A stretch of DNA of 64,000 bases. It comes from Sphingomonas sp. BK580. GTDB taxonomy: Bacteria; Pseudomonadota; Alphaproteobacteria; Sphingomonadales; Sphingomonadaceae. Every line of letters starts with the position of its first letter. The stretch's first letter is position 1. Positions 30,391 through 37,739 of the stretch are shown piece by piece. The position numbers were made by a program, and so were the translations under genes. Under the pieces are notes generated by a model. That model made no database searches, was not told where the DNA came from, and worked only from the letters and a program-made list of their open reading frames with translations. The stretch is from NCBI RefSeq assembly GCF_014194975.1, contig NZ_JACIAY010000002.1, forward strand, positions 602,620 through 666,619, written 5' to 3'.

Positions 30391-31149
30391 TCATCCCGCC
30401 TTCGCCCGCTGCCACAGCGCCTCTTTCTCCTCAAGGGGCAGCGCCGCGAAGCCCGCGCCACCCGCCGCCTCGATCGCGCGGAAGCGGCGCTCGAACTTGG
30501 CGCTGGCCGCGCGCAGCGCCTGCTCCGGGTCGACCCCCAGGTGCCGCGCCCAGTTCACCACCGCGAACAGCAGGTCGCCGATCTCCTCGACGCGCTCGGC
30601 CTGGTCGCGCGCCGCCTCCACCTCGGCGAGTTCCTCGTCGACCTTGGCGCGCGATCCGCTCGCGTCGGGCCAGTCGAAGCCGGTGCGTGCCGCGCGCTTC
30701 TGCAATTTCTCGGCGCGGATCAGCGCGGGCAGCGCGACCGCGACCCCGTCGAGCGCCCCCGATGCGCCCTTGTCGGCGCGCTCGGCCGCCTTGACCTCCT
30801 CCCACAGGTGGTGGCCGCCCTCGGCCCGGTCGCCGAAGATGTGCGGGTGGCGTCGCTCCATCTTGTCGCTGATCGCGGCGGCGACGTCGGCCAGCGCGAA
30901 GGCGCCGTCCTCCTCGGCGATGCGGCTGTGGAAGACCACCTGGAGCAGCAGGTCGCCGAGTTCGTCGCGCAGCTCGTCGATCGCACCGCGCTCGATCGCG
31001 TCGGCGACCTCATAGGCCTCCTCGATCGTGTAGGGCGCGATCGACGCGAAGGTCTGTGCGCGGTCCCACTCGCAGCCGCCGGTACCGCGCAGCCGCGCCA
31101 TGATCGCCACCAGCCGCTCGATCTCGGCGCTCGTTCGCTGCTCGCTCAT
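30391..31149 (-). CDS. mazG: Nucleoside triphosphate pyrophosphohydrolase MazG
   Basis: 252 residues. Hydrolyses NTPs to NMP and PPi, and in E. coli also lowers ppGpp. Two MazG repeats are visible: the first with CEWDRAQTFASIAPYTIEEAYE (about 26-47) and the metal-binding ExxE-12-28-ExxD pattern (DELRDELGDLLLQVVFHSRIAEE), the second from about 150 (VDEELAEVEAARD, VEEIGDLLFAVVNWARHLG). Length is normal. It is convergent with hflX across 89 bp. Confidence 0.96.
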   Translation of the reverse strand: MSEQRTSAEIERLVAIMARLRGTGGCEWDRAQTFASIAPYTIEEAYEVADAIERGAIDELRDELGDLLLQVVFHSRIAEEDGAFALADVAAAISDKMERRHPHIFGDRAEGGHHLWEEVKAAERADKGASGALDGVAVALPALIRAEKLQKRAARTGFDWPDASGSRAKVDEELAEVEAARDQAERVEEIGDLLFAVVNWARHLGVDPEQALRAASAKFERRFRAIEAAGGAGFAALPLEEKEALWQRAKAG

Positions 31150-31187
31150 GCGGACGCGCTAGCAGCCGAGGGCGCGCGGGGCCAGCG

Positions 31188-31655
31188 TCAGCGCGGCGGG
31201 CGATGGGCGGCGTCGTTGACCTCGATCCAGTAGCCGTCCGGATCCTGCGTGAAGATCTGGCGGACGCCGTCGGTACGCGTGCGCTTGATCTCGCCGACCT
31301 TGCCGGCATAGTCGGTCCAGGTGCGACCGGTCTTCTTCAGATACGCGATCACGGGATCAAGGTCCTTCACCGTCAGCGCGAAATGGATGATGCGCGGGGG
31401 CGGGGTGAAGGGCACCTTGATCGCCTGGATGTGCAGCTCGACCCCGTTGCCCAGCCGCATCCAGCGCGGACGGCCCGGCGTGGCGTTGAGCGGCGCCGGT
31501 ATCTCGCTGAGGCCGAAGGCTTCCTCATAGTAAGCGACGCTGCGCGCCTGATCGGTGACGTTGACCGCGACGTGGTTCATCGTCGCCTGTGCCGATGCCG
31601 CGATCGGCACGAGGCCGGCGACCGCGACGAGCGCGGCCAGTGAGAAACGCATCAT
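31188..31655 (-). CDS. Exported glyoxalase/VOC-domain protein
   Basis: 155 residues. A signal peptide (about 1-23, LVPIAASAQA) precedes a single VOC/glyoxalase domain: TMNHVAVNVTDQARSVAYYEE (about 25-45) and IIHFALTVKDLDPVIAYLKK (about 90-109), ending in the C-terminal metal-side strand IFTQDPDGYWIEVND (about 134-148). His28, His91, and Glu146 are plausible metal ligands. VOC enzymes include lyases, isomerases and dioxygenases; the substrate here cannot be told. Export is less usual for this family. It is preceded by a palindromic repeat. Confidence 0.85.
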   Translation of the reverse strand: MMRFSLAALVAVAGLVPIAASAQATMNHVAVNVTDQARSVAYYEEAFGLSEIPAPLNATPGRPRWMRLGNGVELHIQAIKVPFTPPPRIIHFALTVKDLDPVIAYLKKTGRTWTDYAGKVGEIKRTRTDGVRQIFTQDPDGYWIEVNDAAHRPPR

Positions 31656-31710
31656 CCTCTCCTTCTACTTCCCCTCTGTCGCACCGGGGCAGGGGCTCAT
31701 CACGGCGTTC

Positions 31711-31802
31711 GTCATGCCGGACTTGATCCGGGATCCATGCCGCCGCGAGAGCAACGGCTCGTGCGTACGCCGCAGCGTGGATCCCGGATCGAGCCCGACG
31801 AC
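31711..31802. repeat. Intergenic palindromic repeat (copy 2)
   Basis: Left arm GTCATGCCGGACTTGATCCG (continuing GGATCCA, 31711-31737) and right arm TGGATCCCGGATCGAGCCCG (continuing ACGAC, 31778-31802) are near-complementary with a 40-base centre. The GTGGATCCCGG core is shared with the copy at 12958-13044. It lies between two minus-strand genes and resembles the dispersed palindromes common in sphingomonad intergenic DNA. Confidence 0.65.
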
Positions 31803-31881
31803 AACGGGCCGTCGCCGCTGCCGCTGCCAGGCTGACGGCAAGAAGGCATGCCGCGGCGCCGATAGTTTCTTCTGAAGGTTC

Positions 31882-33216
31882 TCAGCCCGCGACGGCCTGA
31901 GCCGGCCTGAGCAGGTCGAGCACCGCCGCTGTCATCGCCGTCGCGCCGGTGGTCACCACCGCGCGCGGATCGACCTTGAACAAGGGCGAGTGGTGCGACG
32001 GTACCGGCGGCCCGCCGTTGGCCGCCGCGTCGAACGCCGCCTGCTGCGTGCCGCCGACCGCGAAGTAATAGCCTTTCACGCCGAGCTCGGGTCGGACGAG
32101 AGCGGCGAAATCCTCCGCCCCCATGCCCTTCTGCTGGAACGGGATCACCTTGTCGGCGCCGAGCGTCGCCGCCATCACGCCATTGAGCCGGCGCGCCAGC
32201 GCGGCGTCGTTGATCGTCGTCGGCGTGCCCTCGATCACCTTGACCACCGGCATCTTGTCCTCCGGCATGCCGTTGAGTTCCCCGATACCGCGGGCGACGC
32301 GCTCGATCCCGGCGAGCAGCTGCTTGCGGGTCGCCTCATCGTTCGCGCGAACGGTCACCTGGAGCCTGGCCTCGTCCGAGATGATGTTGTGCTTGAGCCC
32401 GGCGTGAAAGCTGCCGACGGTGATCACGCCGGGGCGGAGCGGCTGGCGCTCGCGGCTGATCAGTCCCTGCAAGGCGATGACGAGCTGACTCGCCATATAG
32501 ACGGGATCCTTGCCGGTGTGCGGGCTCGCGCCGTGCGCGCCGATCCCCGGCACGATGATGTCGACGCTGTCGGACGAGCTGTACTGGATATCCTCCGACG
32601 CCGAGACGGTCCCGGCCAGCCCCTCCGAGTTGGAATGGTAGGCCAGCGCGTACTGCGGCTTGGGGAAGCGCGTGTAGAGCCCGTCGCGCAGCATCGCAGA
32701 GGCACCGCCGACGCGCTCCTCGGCCGGCTGGACGACGAAGACGACCGTTCCCGCCCAGCGATCCTTGAGCGCCGCGAGCCGGCGCGCGGTGGCGAGCAGC
32801 CCGACGATATGCGTGTCGTGCCCGCAGGCGTGCATCACCGGGGCCTCGACCCCGTCGACACCGACCTGGCGCACCTTGCTCGCGTTCGGCAGTCCCGATT
32901 TCTCCTCGACCGGCAGCCCGTCCATGTCGGCGCGGACCAGAACCACCGGCCCCGTGCCGTTGCGCAGCACGCCGACGACGCCGGTGCCGCCGACCTTCTC
33001 GGTGACCTGCATGCCGGCGACCGCGCGCAGCGCCGCGGCCATCTTCGCCGCGGTGCGCTCTTCCTTGAACGAGAGCTCGGGGTGGCGGTGGAAGTCGTCC
33101 CACATGACCCCCAAGCTCTTGTCATAGTCGGCGGCGATCGCGGCGGCATCATCAGGCGCGGCGAGCGCGGGCGTGGCGACGAGCGACAGCGCGGTCGCGG
33201 CGAGCAGGTAGCGCAT
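31882..33216 (-). CDS. Exported M20 family amidohydrolase
   Basis: 444 residues. A metal-dependent amidohydrolase or aminoacylase of the M20D type. A signal peptide (about 1-20, ATPALAAP) indicates periplasmic location. Motifs include DDFHRHPELSFKEERTA, the metal site VMHACGHDTHIVGLLATA (about 129-146), VQPAEERVGGASAMLRDG (about 164-181), the dimerisation-domain HGASPHTGKDP, and the C-terminal metal His in VPSHHSPLFKVD. The ATG at 33216 with AAGGGGA upstream gives the signal peptide; a longer frame to 33264 is unlikely. The substrate is unknown; hippurate- or peptide-type amides are typical of the family. Confidence 0.92.
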   Translation of the reverse strand: MRYLLAATALSLVATPALAAPDDAAAIAADYDKSLGVMWDDFHRHPELSFKEERTAAKMAAALRAVAGMQVTEKVGGTGVVGVLRNGTGPVVLVRADMDGLPVEEKSGLPNASKVRQVGVDGVEAPVMHACGHDTHIVGLLATARRLAALKDRWAGTVVFVVQPAEERVGGASAMLRDGLYTRFPKPQYALAYHSNSEGLAGTVSASEDIQYSSSDSVDIIVPGIGAHGASPHTGKDPVYMASQLVIALQGLISRERQPLRPGVITVGSFHAGLKHNIISDEARLQVTVRANDEATRKQLLAGIERVARGIGELNGMPEDKMPVVKVIEGTPTTINDAALARRLNGVMAATLGADKVIPFQQKGMGAEDFAALVRPELGVKGYYFAVGGTQQAAFDAAANGGPPVPSHHSPLFKVDPRAVVTTGATAMTAAVLDLLRPAQAVAG

Positions 33217-33270
33217 GTGATTTCCCCTTCGCGACCAGCGTAGCGTCAGCGCGCCATGACGCAACGCCGC

Positions 33271-34173
33271 TCAGCGTCGGGGTGGTCGCGGCGAGAGCCA
33301 GCCCCCGTCGGCGAGCCAGTCGTACAGCCGATCGGGCCAGTGGAGGATCGAGAGGCGCTCGGACTCGTCGAGGTTGAAGGCGTGACCGCTGTCCGCGTAC
33401 ATGTGCAGCTCGGCCGAGACGCCGACGCGGCGCAGCTGCTCGTACAAGGCGACGGTCGGTGCGGCGCAGCACTCGTCGCGGCTGCCGGCGACGAGGAAGG
33501 CCGGGGGTGCGGTCGCGATCGCCGGCGCGGGCACGCCGCGCGGGCCGGGGAAGACGAGCACCTGGAAGTCGGGCCGGGCGGACAGCGAGTCGATCGCGTC
33601 GGTACGCGGCCGCCCCGCCGGCTCGGGATGATCGGCGACCTGGGTGACGAGCTCGCCGCCCGCGGAGAAGCCCATCGCGCCGATCCGCGCCGGGTCGATG
33701 CCGTATTCGGCGGCGTGCGCGCGCACCCAGCGGATCGCGCGGCGTGCGTCGTCGGCGGCGTCCCCCTCGACCGTGTAGGTCGAGCCGGGCTCGTTCGCGA
33801 GCCGATACTTCAGCACGAAGGCGCTGATCCCGGCGCGGTTGAGCGCGGTCGCCACCTTGGTGCCCTCGTTGGTCCACACCAGCAATTTGTGCCCGCCGCC
33901 CGGCAGGATCACGATGGCGGCGCCGTTGCGCTTGGTGGCGGGGGCGGGGAAGGGGATCAGCGACGGATCGTGGATGTTGCGCACCCAATAGTCGCGCGCC
34001 ACCTCGGCTTCGGCGCGACGGTGGGCGACGCCCGGCGCACCGTTCGGCCACAGCAGGATGCGGTCATAACGCACCGGCCGCTCGGGCGCCGGGTCCTGCG
34101 CCGCCGCGCCGCCGACCATCGCCGCCGCCAGCGCGACCACTGCCAGCAGGGCTCTCCCGTTCCGCCGCCGCAT
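33271..34173 (-). CDS. Exported alpha/beta hydrolase (esterase-like)
   Basis: 300 residues. The signal peptide (about 1-25, AAAMVGGAAAQ) predicts export. The alpha/beta hydrolase core shows an oxyanion HGG-like strand IVILPGGGHKLLVW, the nucleophile elbow GFSAGGE (Ser near 169), an Asp-bearing loop (AGSRDECC, about 229-236) and the terminal His (DSGHAFNL, about 263-270). The fold resembles the acetyl-xylan esterase-like/BD-FAE group, which would fit with the neighbouring GH130 gene, but the substrate is an inference. It runs in the same direction as the M20 gene with a 54-bp gap. Confidence 0.87.
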   Translation of the reverse strand: MRRRNGRALLAVVALAAAMVGGAAAQDPAPERPVRYDRILLWPNGAPGVAHRRAEAEVARDYWVRNIHDPSLIPFPAPATKRNGAAIVILPGGGHKLLVWTNEGTKVATALNRAGISAFVLKYRLANEPGSTYTVEGDAADDARRAIRWVRAHAAEYGIDPARIGAMGFSAGGELVTQVADHPEPAGRPRTDAIDSLSARPDFQVLVFPGPRGVPAPAIATAPPAFLVAGSRDECCAAPTVALYEQLRRVGVSAELHMYADSGHAFNLDESERLSILHWPDRLYDWLADGGWLSPRPPRR

Positions 34174-34245
34174 CCTAAACCCTCGACTGATTACAGCCTT
34201 CTATCAAGCATAGCTAAGGTAACGTGGCAATCGCGGTGCCGCGAC

Positions 34246-35526
34246 TCAGCGCATCACGCCGAGCAGATCGTCGACGCTCCCGGTCGCGAAGGCCGTATGC
34301 TCGTCGCCGATCGCGTAGGGCAGCAGGATGCGGCGGCGGTGCAGCAGCGCACCGCAGCTATAGGTGACGTTGGGGACATAGCCGCCGCGCTGCTCTGCGC
34401 TCGGGAAGAGCAGCGGGGAAGGGGTGCGCGCCAGCACCTTGCTGGGGTCGTCGCGGTCGAGCAGACAGGCGCCGACGCAATAGCCGCGCACCAGCCCCAC
34501 GCCGTGGGTGAACACCAGCCAGCCCTCGTCGAGTTCGATCGGCGAGCCGCAATTGCCGATCTGGACGAACTCCCACGGATATTCCGGCCGCATGATGATC
34601 TCGCCGCGCTCCCATTGGTGCAGATCGTGGGAGCGGAGCAGCCAGATATTCTCATTGTCCTGCCGCCCCAGCATGATGAACTCGTCGCCGATCCGCCGGG
34701 GGAACAGCGCCATGCCCTTGTAACCCGCCATCGCGCCGGTGAGCGGGCGCATCTCGTAGGTGCGCACGTCGATGCCGCGCAGCAGCTCGGCGCGGGCGAC
34801 GCGGCCGTCGAACGCGGTGTAGGTGCCGATGACGCTCTGCGTGCCGTCGTGATCAGTGAAGCGGACCAGCCGCAGGTCCTCGACGCCGCTGCGCTGGCTT
34901 GGCAGGATCGGGAAGATGACGGTCTCGGAGATGTCCTCGCTGTCGTCGGAGCGCAGCCGCACCCAGCCCGCGTCGTCGTCGCGCTCGATCCGCGGCGGTA
35001 CGCCCTGCGTGCTCGGCGGATCGACGGTGAGCCGGGTGCCGCCGTCCCAACTGCCCGAGCGGAACGTCACCGAGGAGATATGCCCCTCGCCGACGCCGCG
35101 CAGCGAGAGCAGGAAGGACACGCGATCGTCGTCCGGATCCTGGTCGGGCACGGCGACGATGGAGGGGTTGAACAGCGCCGCGCTCTCGAACGCATATTCC
35201 TGGCTGAAATAGGCGCCGATCAGCAGGCGGTCGCACTCGGCATCGACATGGATCCCGATCGCCTCACGCACCTCGTCGAAGCGCCGCAGGAAGACCTGAT
35301 CGACGCGGCGGTGACGCGGTCGCATCGCCTCGTGCAGCAGGCGCAGCATGCGCTGGCGCATCGGCAGGTCGAGCGCCATCAGCCGCGACGCGACCGCGCT
35401 GGCACGGCTCGGCTTCGCCGCGGCGAACGCCTCGGGATAGTCGAAGCTGAACGGCCGGATCACCGTGCGCGCAGGATCCGGCTGGAGCTCGAGATCGAGC
35501 GTGGTGAAGACCTCGGCGGCGTCCAT
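34246..35526 (-). CDS. Glycoside hydrolase/phosphorylase family 130 protein
   Basis: 426 residues. GH130 proteins are five-bladed beta-propellers that phosphorolyse or hydrolyse beta-mannosides. Diagnostic segments are FNPSIVAVPDQ, RGVGEGHISSVTFRSG, the active-site stretch GYKGMALFPRRIGDEFIMLGRQDNENIWL (split here around 270-298), IGNCGSPIELDEGWLVFTHG (about 349-368) and YVPNVTYSCGALLHRRRILLPYAIGD. The ATG has AGGG six bases upstream. Such genes often sit beside glycosyltransferases; here the upstream side is replaced by an insertion-sequence remnant, so a former partner may be lost. Confidence 0.88.
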   Translation of the reverse strand: MDAAEVFTTLDLELQPDPARTVIRPFSFDYPEAFAAAKPSRASAVASRLMALDLPMRQRMLRLLHEAMRPRHRRVDQVFLRRFDEVREAIGIHVDAECDRLLIGAYFSQEYAFESAALFNPSIVAVPDQDPDDDRVSFLLSLRGVGEGHISSVTFRSGSWDGGTRLTVDPPSTQGVPPRIERDDDAGWVRLRSDDSEDISETVIFPILPSQRSGVEDLRLVRFTDHDGTQSVIGTYTAFDGRVARAELLRGIDVRTYEMRPLTGAMAGYKGMALFPRRIGDEFIMLGRQDNENIWLLRSHDLHQWERGEIIMRPEYPWEFVQIGNCGSPIELDEGWLVFTHGVGLVRGYCVGACLLDRDDPSKVLARTPSPLLFPSAEQRGGYVPNVTYSCGALLHRRRILLPYAIGDEHTAFATGSVDDLLGVMR

Positions 35527-35927
35527 GTCGAGCCCTCATGGTGGTTGCGCAGCCGATAGCGCGCGGAAGGGCGCTAATATCCATCAGGAATGATCGCCGA
35601 CGAGCGCATCTCTGCCGCTGCCGTGTTGCCGCCAGTTAGAAAAGACACATTCGCTGCCAGATAGAAAAGACACCGCCTCGTGGCAGCGGGGGCAGCGTGG
35701 AGCCCCCCAAGCAGCGCAGCGCTGCTCCCGCTGAGAAGGTGACCTGGCGGCTCTTGCGCCCTCGGACCCGCTGCGACAGCAGCGGGCTCGGTAACGCCGG
35801 TGGATGCCCGCTTACGCCCAAATTTCAGCCTCGTGAGCGTAATCTCCTCCTCCTGCCTTGTTGCCATTCGTTCAGTAGGTCAGAACCAGCCACGATAATC
35901 CCGCGAAGCCAGAGCCGGAGAGAAAAC
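35527..35927. other. Gene-free stretch with an insertion-sequence remnant
   Basis: 401 bp between the GH130 gene and an orphan exported-protein gene. It contains the IS21-like end at 35624-35673, followed by about 180 bp of GC-rich DNA with short open frames in both directions that show no recognisable domain. No istA/istB genes are present. From about 35830 the base composition drops, marking the left edge of the accessory block. Confidence 0.5.
35624..35673. mobile_element. Solitary IS21-family-like terminal sequence
   Basis: The stretch begins TGTTGCCGCCAG and carries two direct copies of GCCAG(T/A)TAGAAAAGACAC at 35631-35648 and 35656-35673, 25 bp apart and differing at one base. Tandem sub-terminal repeats behind a TG end are typical of IS21-family termini. 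No transposase or helper ATPase gene lies nearby, so this is probably a leftover end after deletion. Confirmation needs comparison with an IS collection. Confidence 0.5.
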
Positions 35928-36506
35928 GTGTACACTCCGAGAATGGCCGTAATTCTTGCAACCTTGTTGGTAGCTGTACCCGTATCTGGACAGCCTCCGA
36001 TCCGCTCATTCGAACGTTACCGCGTCACTTTGCAGGGCGGCGGCCTTGGAGTTGATGTTGACGAAACGGTCCTAATTTCTGTCATACTCGACGATGGCGA
36101 GGGGGAGCGGTGGATCGCTGAACGACTACGGCGTGATTACAATTGGTGCGCTGACCGGACAAATAGCAGATGCTCTCCAGGTGAAAGGGTCATCCATGAT
36201 TGGATTGATGGCGATGCATGCCCTGAGTTAAAAACATCTCTCAGGAAGCTATCGCAAATTGCGGTAGTAGGCTTCGCTCCGCCCGAGCGATCAAGCCCCG
36301 GCACGGTCACGGAGACACCTTTGCTAACGGTGAGTGGGACGCCTGATCGGATGGCTGGTCTCGGTGCTCACCTTACCCTTGCAGGGTTCACCGGACCAGT
36401 AGTCGATTGGTGGTCTCGTTCCGAACGTAGCCTCGCAACGTGCTGGAGCACCAAATCGCTTGCAATCGGTGGGCAGGAGCTCGAAGCTCAGCTTTCATTT
36501 AAGTAA
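35928..36506 (+). CDS. Orphan exported protein of unknown function
   Basis: 192 residues if started at the GTG at 35928, which has GGAG seven bases upstream and gives a basic N-terminus before the hydrophobic signal (MYTPRMAVILATLLVAVPVSG, in full about 21 residues). An ATG at 35943 is an alternative. The mature part has four cysteines (CADRTNSRC, DACPE, LATCW), a possible disulfide set, and ends QLSFK. No family was recognised. Base and codon use are less GC-rich than the core genes, consistent with acquisition. It stands alone between an IS remnant and a convergent unknown gene. Confidence 0.6.
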   Translation: MYTPRMAVILATLLVAVPVSGQPPIRSFERYRVTLQGGGLGVDVDETVLISVILDDGEGERWIAERLRRDYNWCADRTNSRCSPGERVIHDWIDGDACPELKTSLRKLSQIAVVGFAPPERSSPGTVTETPLLTVSGTPDRMAGLGAHLTLAGFTGPVVDWWSRSERSLATCWSTKSLAIGGQELEAQLSFK

Positions 36507-36726
36507 ACCTGATATTCGCCCCTTCGCTGTCCTCCCGACAGGATCATTGCACTGTGAGCCGCGAATGTGGAGGCGCCCTTAATAGCTCTTATGATGGTAG
36601 AAGCGGCAACGACCTCGCCACCTCCGAAGGATAGTTGGTGGTACCTTAGCTAATTTGCAGAGTTGCTGGTCAGCGGTTCGCGTCCGGATACCATCGTCTT
36701 CGAAGCGGACACATAGGGCTCCAGCT
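36507..36726. other. Convergent spacer with a possible tRNA relic
   Basis: 220 bp between two convergent unknown genes. At 36654-36700 the plus strand reads like the 3' half of a tRNA (GCTGGTCAGCGGTTCGCGTC), including a GGTTCG T-loop-like motif, but the T stem does not pair and no cloverleaf can be drawn. The rest shows nothing recognisable. Confidence 0.3.
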
Positions 36727-37356
36727 TTAGAACACGTCTCGAACGAGTTGCTGAACAAGGCTTGTGCTATCCGGATTATGCCGCAGGATTGCATGTTTCT
36801 TCGGGCCAATCCTGCCTTCAAGCAGGGAAGTGCCGCCATCAGTGGCTGGCGGGCATGGCCGGTTCCCATTGCGAGCTTGGCAAGCAATCGCCCACCAGTC
36901 CGGGGGAACAGGCGAGGCATCCCAGAAGCGTTCTCGGTCATCGATCAGCAGGCGAAGACGTGTCGCTGCCTGCCCATCGAAGTAGCGCAAAACAGCTATG
37001 GGTTTTGCATTTGTCGCCGTCTGCGTTCCATAATCCTTGATTATGCTAACGGCTCGAGGTTCTGCTTCTTCGAGAAATATAATTCGAGCTGCGCGAGGCC
37101 GGCGTAGGGAATAGTCCTCGGTCAACCTGAAGGTCGCACCAATGATTTTGGCATTCTCGGTTAGGATGGCGGGTTCTCCCAAACCACGAAGAACGCGATC
37201 GAAGTAGTTCGCTTGCCCTAGCGCGCCATCGAGCCCGTACGCGTCGCGACCTTCTGCGGGAGGAACAAGATCAGTGGACCCCTGAGCCTTCGCTGTTTCC
37301 GCCAGCGCAACAGCTGCACTTCCACTTGCCACGCTCATTTCACGACGTGTTAGCAA
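36727..37356 (-). CDS. Orphan protein with a twin-arginine-like signal, unknown function
   Basis: 209 residues from a TTG at 37354-37356 that has GGGAG eight bases upstream. The N-terminus LTRREMSVASGSAAVALAET carries paired arginines before a weakly hydrophobic stretch ending AKAQG, resembling a Tat or Sec signal. The mature part is mixed alpha/beta (RVLRGLGEPAILTEN, RAARIIFLEEAEPRAVSII, KPIAVLRYFDG). No domain was recognised. An ATG at 37338 is an alternative start. Its moderate GC differs from the core, suggesting acquisition together with the gene at 35928. Confidence 0.6.
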   Translation of the reverse strand: MLTRREMSVASGSAAVALAETAKAQGSTDLVPPAEGRDAYGLDGALGQANYFDRVLRGLGEPAILTENAKIIGATFRLTEDYSLRRPRAARIIFLEEAEPRAVSIIKDYGTQTATNAKPIAVLRYFDGQAATRLRLLIDDRERFWDASPVPPDWWAIACQARNGNRPCPPATDGGTSLLEGRIGPKKHAILRHNPDSTSLVQQLVRDVF

Positions 37357-37739
37357 CGATCACACTCCCGTCCACGCTCCGAATTTGGAGGTGGCCTTGC
37401 GCTTGGCAATGCTGCTCTCAACAGAACCGTCGCACAATAGCGGTCGCGACATTCACGAACGGCAGCTAACGAGTTGCTCGGCCCCGAAAGCTGCCGGACC
37501 GCTGTCCTGCCAATTTCGGCCAATCACCCAGGGCGACGGCCGGACGCACGTCGAACGTCTGAGATTGGCAGGTTTGCGGACCGGCCGCTTTCGGGTGAGG
37601 CAGCGCTCATAGCTAACGTTGGCTTACGCCGCTCACCGTCCCGATTGAGATGGTCGAATGGGAAAGCCTGCGGCTTCTCAGAAGCCGTCGTCCACTCAGA
37701 TTTCAAGAACCCTGACGCCAAACGCCAGCGCGTATCCAT
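37357..37739. other. Gene-free stretch downstream of the efflux operon
   Basis: 383 bp between a kinase gene and an unknown gene, both on the minus strand. The kinase gene ends at its right edge and the unknown gene begins at its left edge. A 75-codon open frame on the plus strand (37385-37612) has no coding character. A string like GCCGCTTTCGGGTGAGGCAGC near 37581-37601 weakly resembles GCCGAGTTTGGGCGAAAGCAGC near 57593, possibly decayed copies of one repeat. The right part holds the hairpin listed separately. Confidence 0.45.
37671..37687 (-). terminator. Hairpin after the kinase gene of efflux operon 1
   Basis: CGGCTTCT (37671-37678) and AGAAGCCG (37680-37687) are exact complements around one base, giving a 6-7 bp stem with a small loop, 53 bases past the kinase stop in the direction of transcription. 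The following minus-strand bases are CAGGCTTTCCC, a poor U-tract, so it is a candidate rather than a classical terminator. Confidence 0.45.

Noticed and set aside
35636..35821. Short minus-strand frame within the IS21-like end
   Set aside because: It translates the terminal repeats themselves and is not a gene.
36579..36941. Minus-strand frame reading EDDGIRTRTADQQL
   Set aside because: This type of peptide commonly arises from antisense reading of tRNA-like DNA; it overlaps the 3' end of the unknown gene and is not accepted as a protein.
37385..37612. 75-codon plus-strand frame in the spacer
   Set aside because: No ribosome site, no domain and no coding bias; treated as non-coding.
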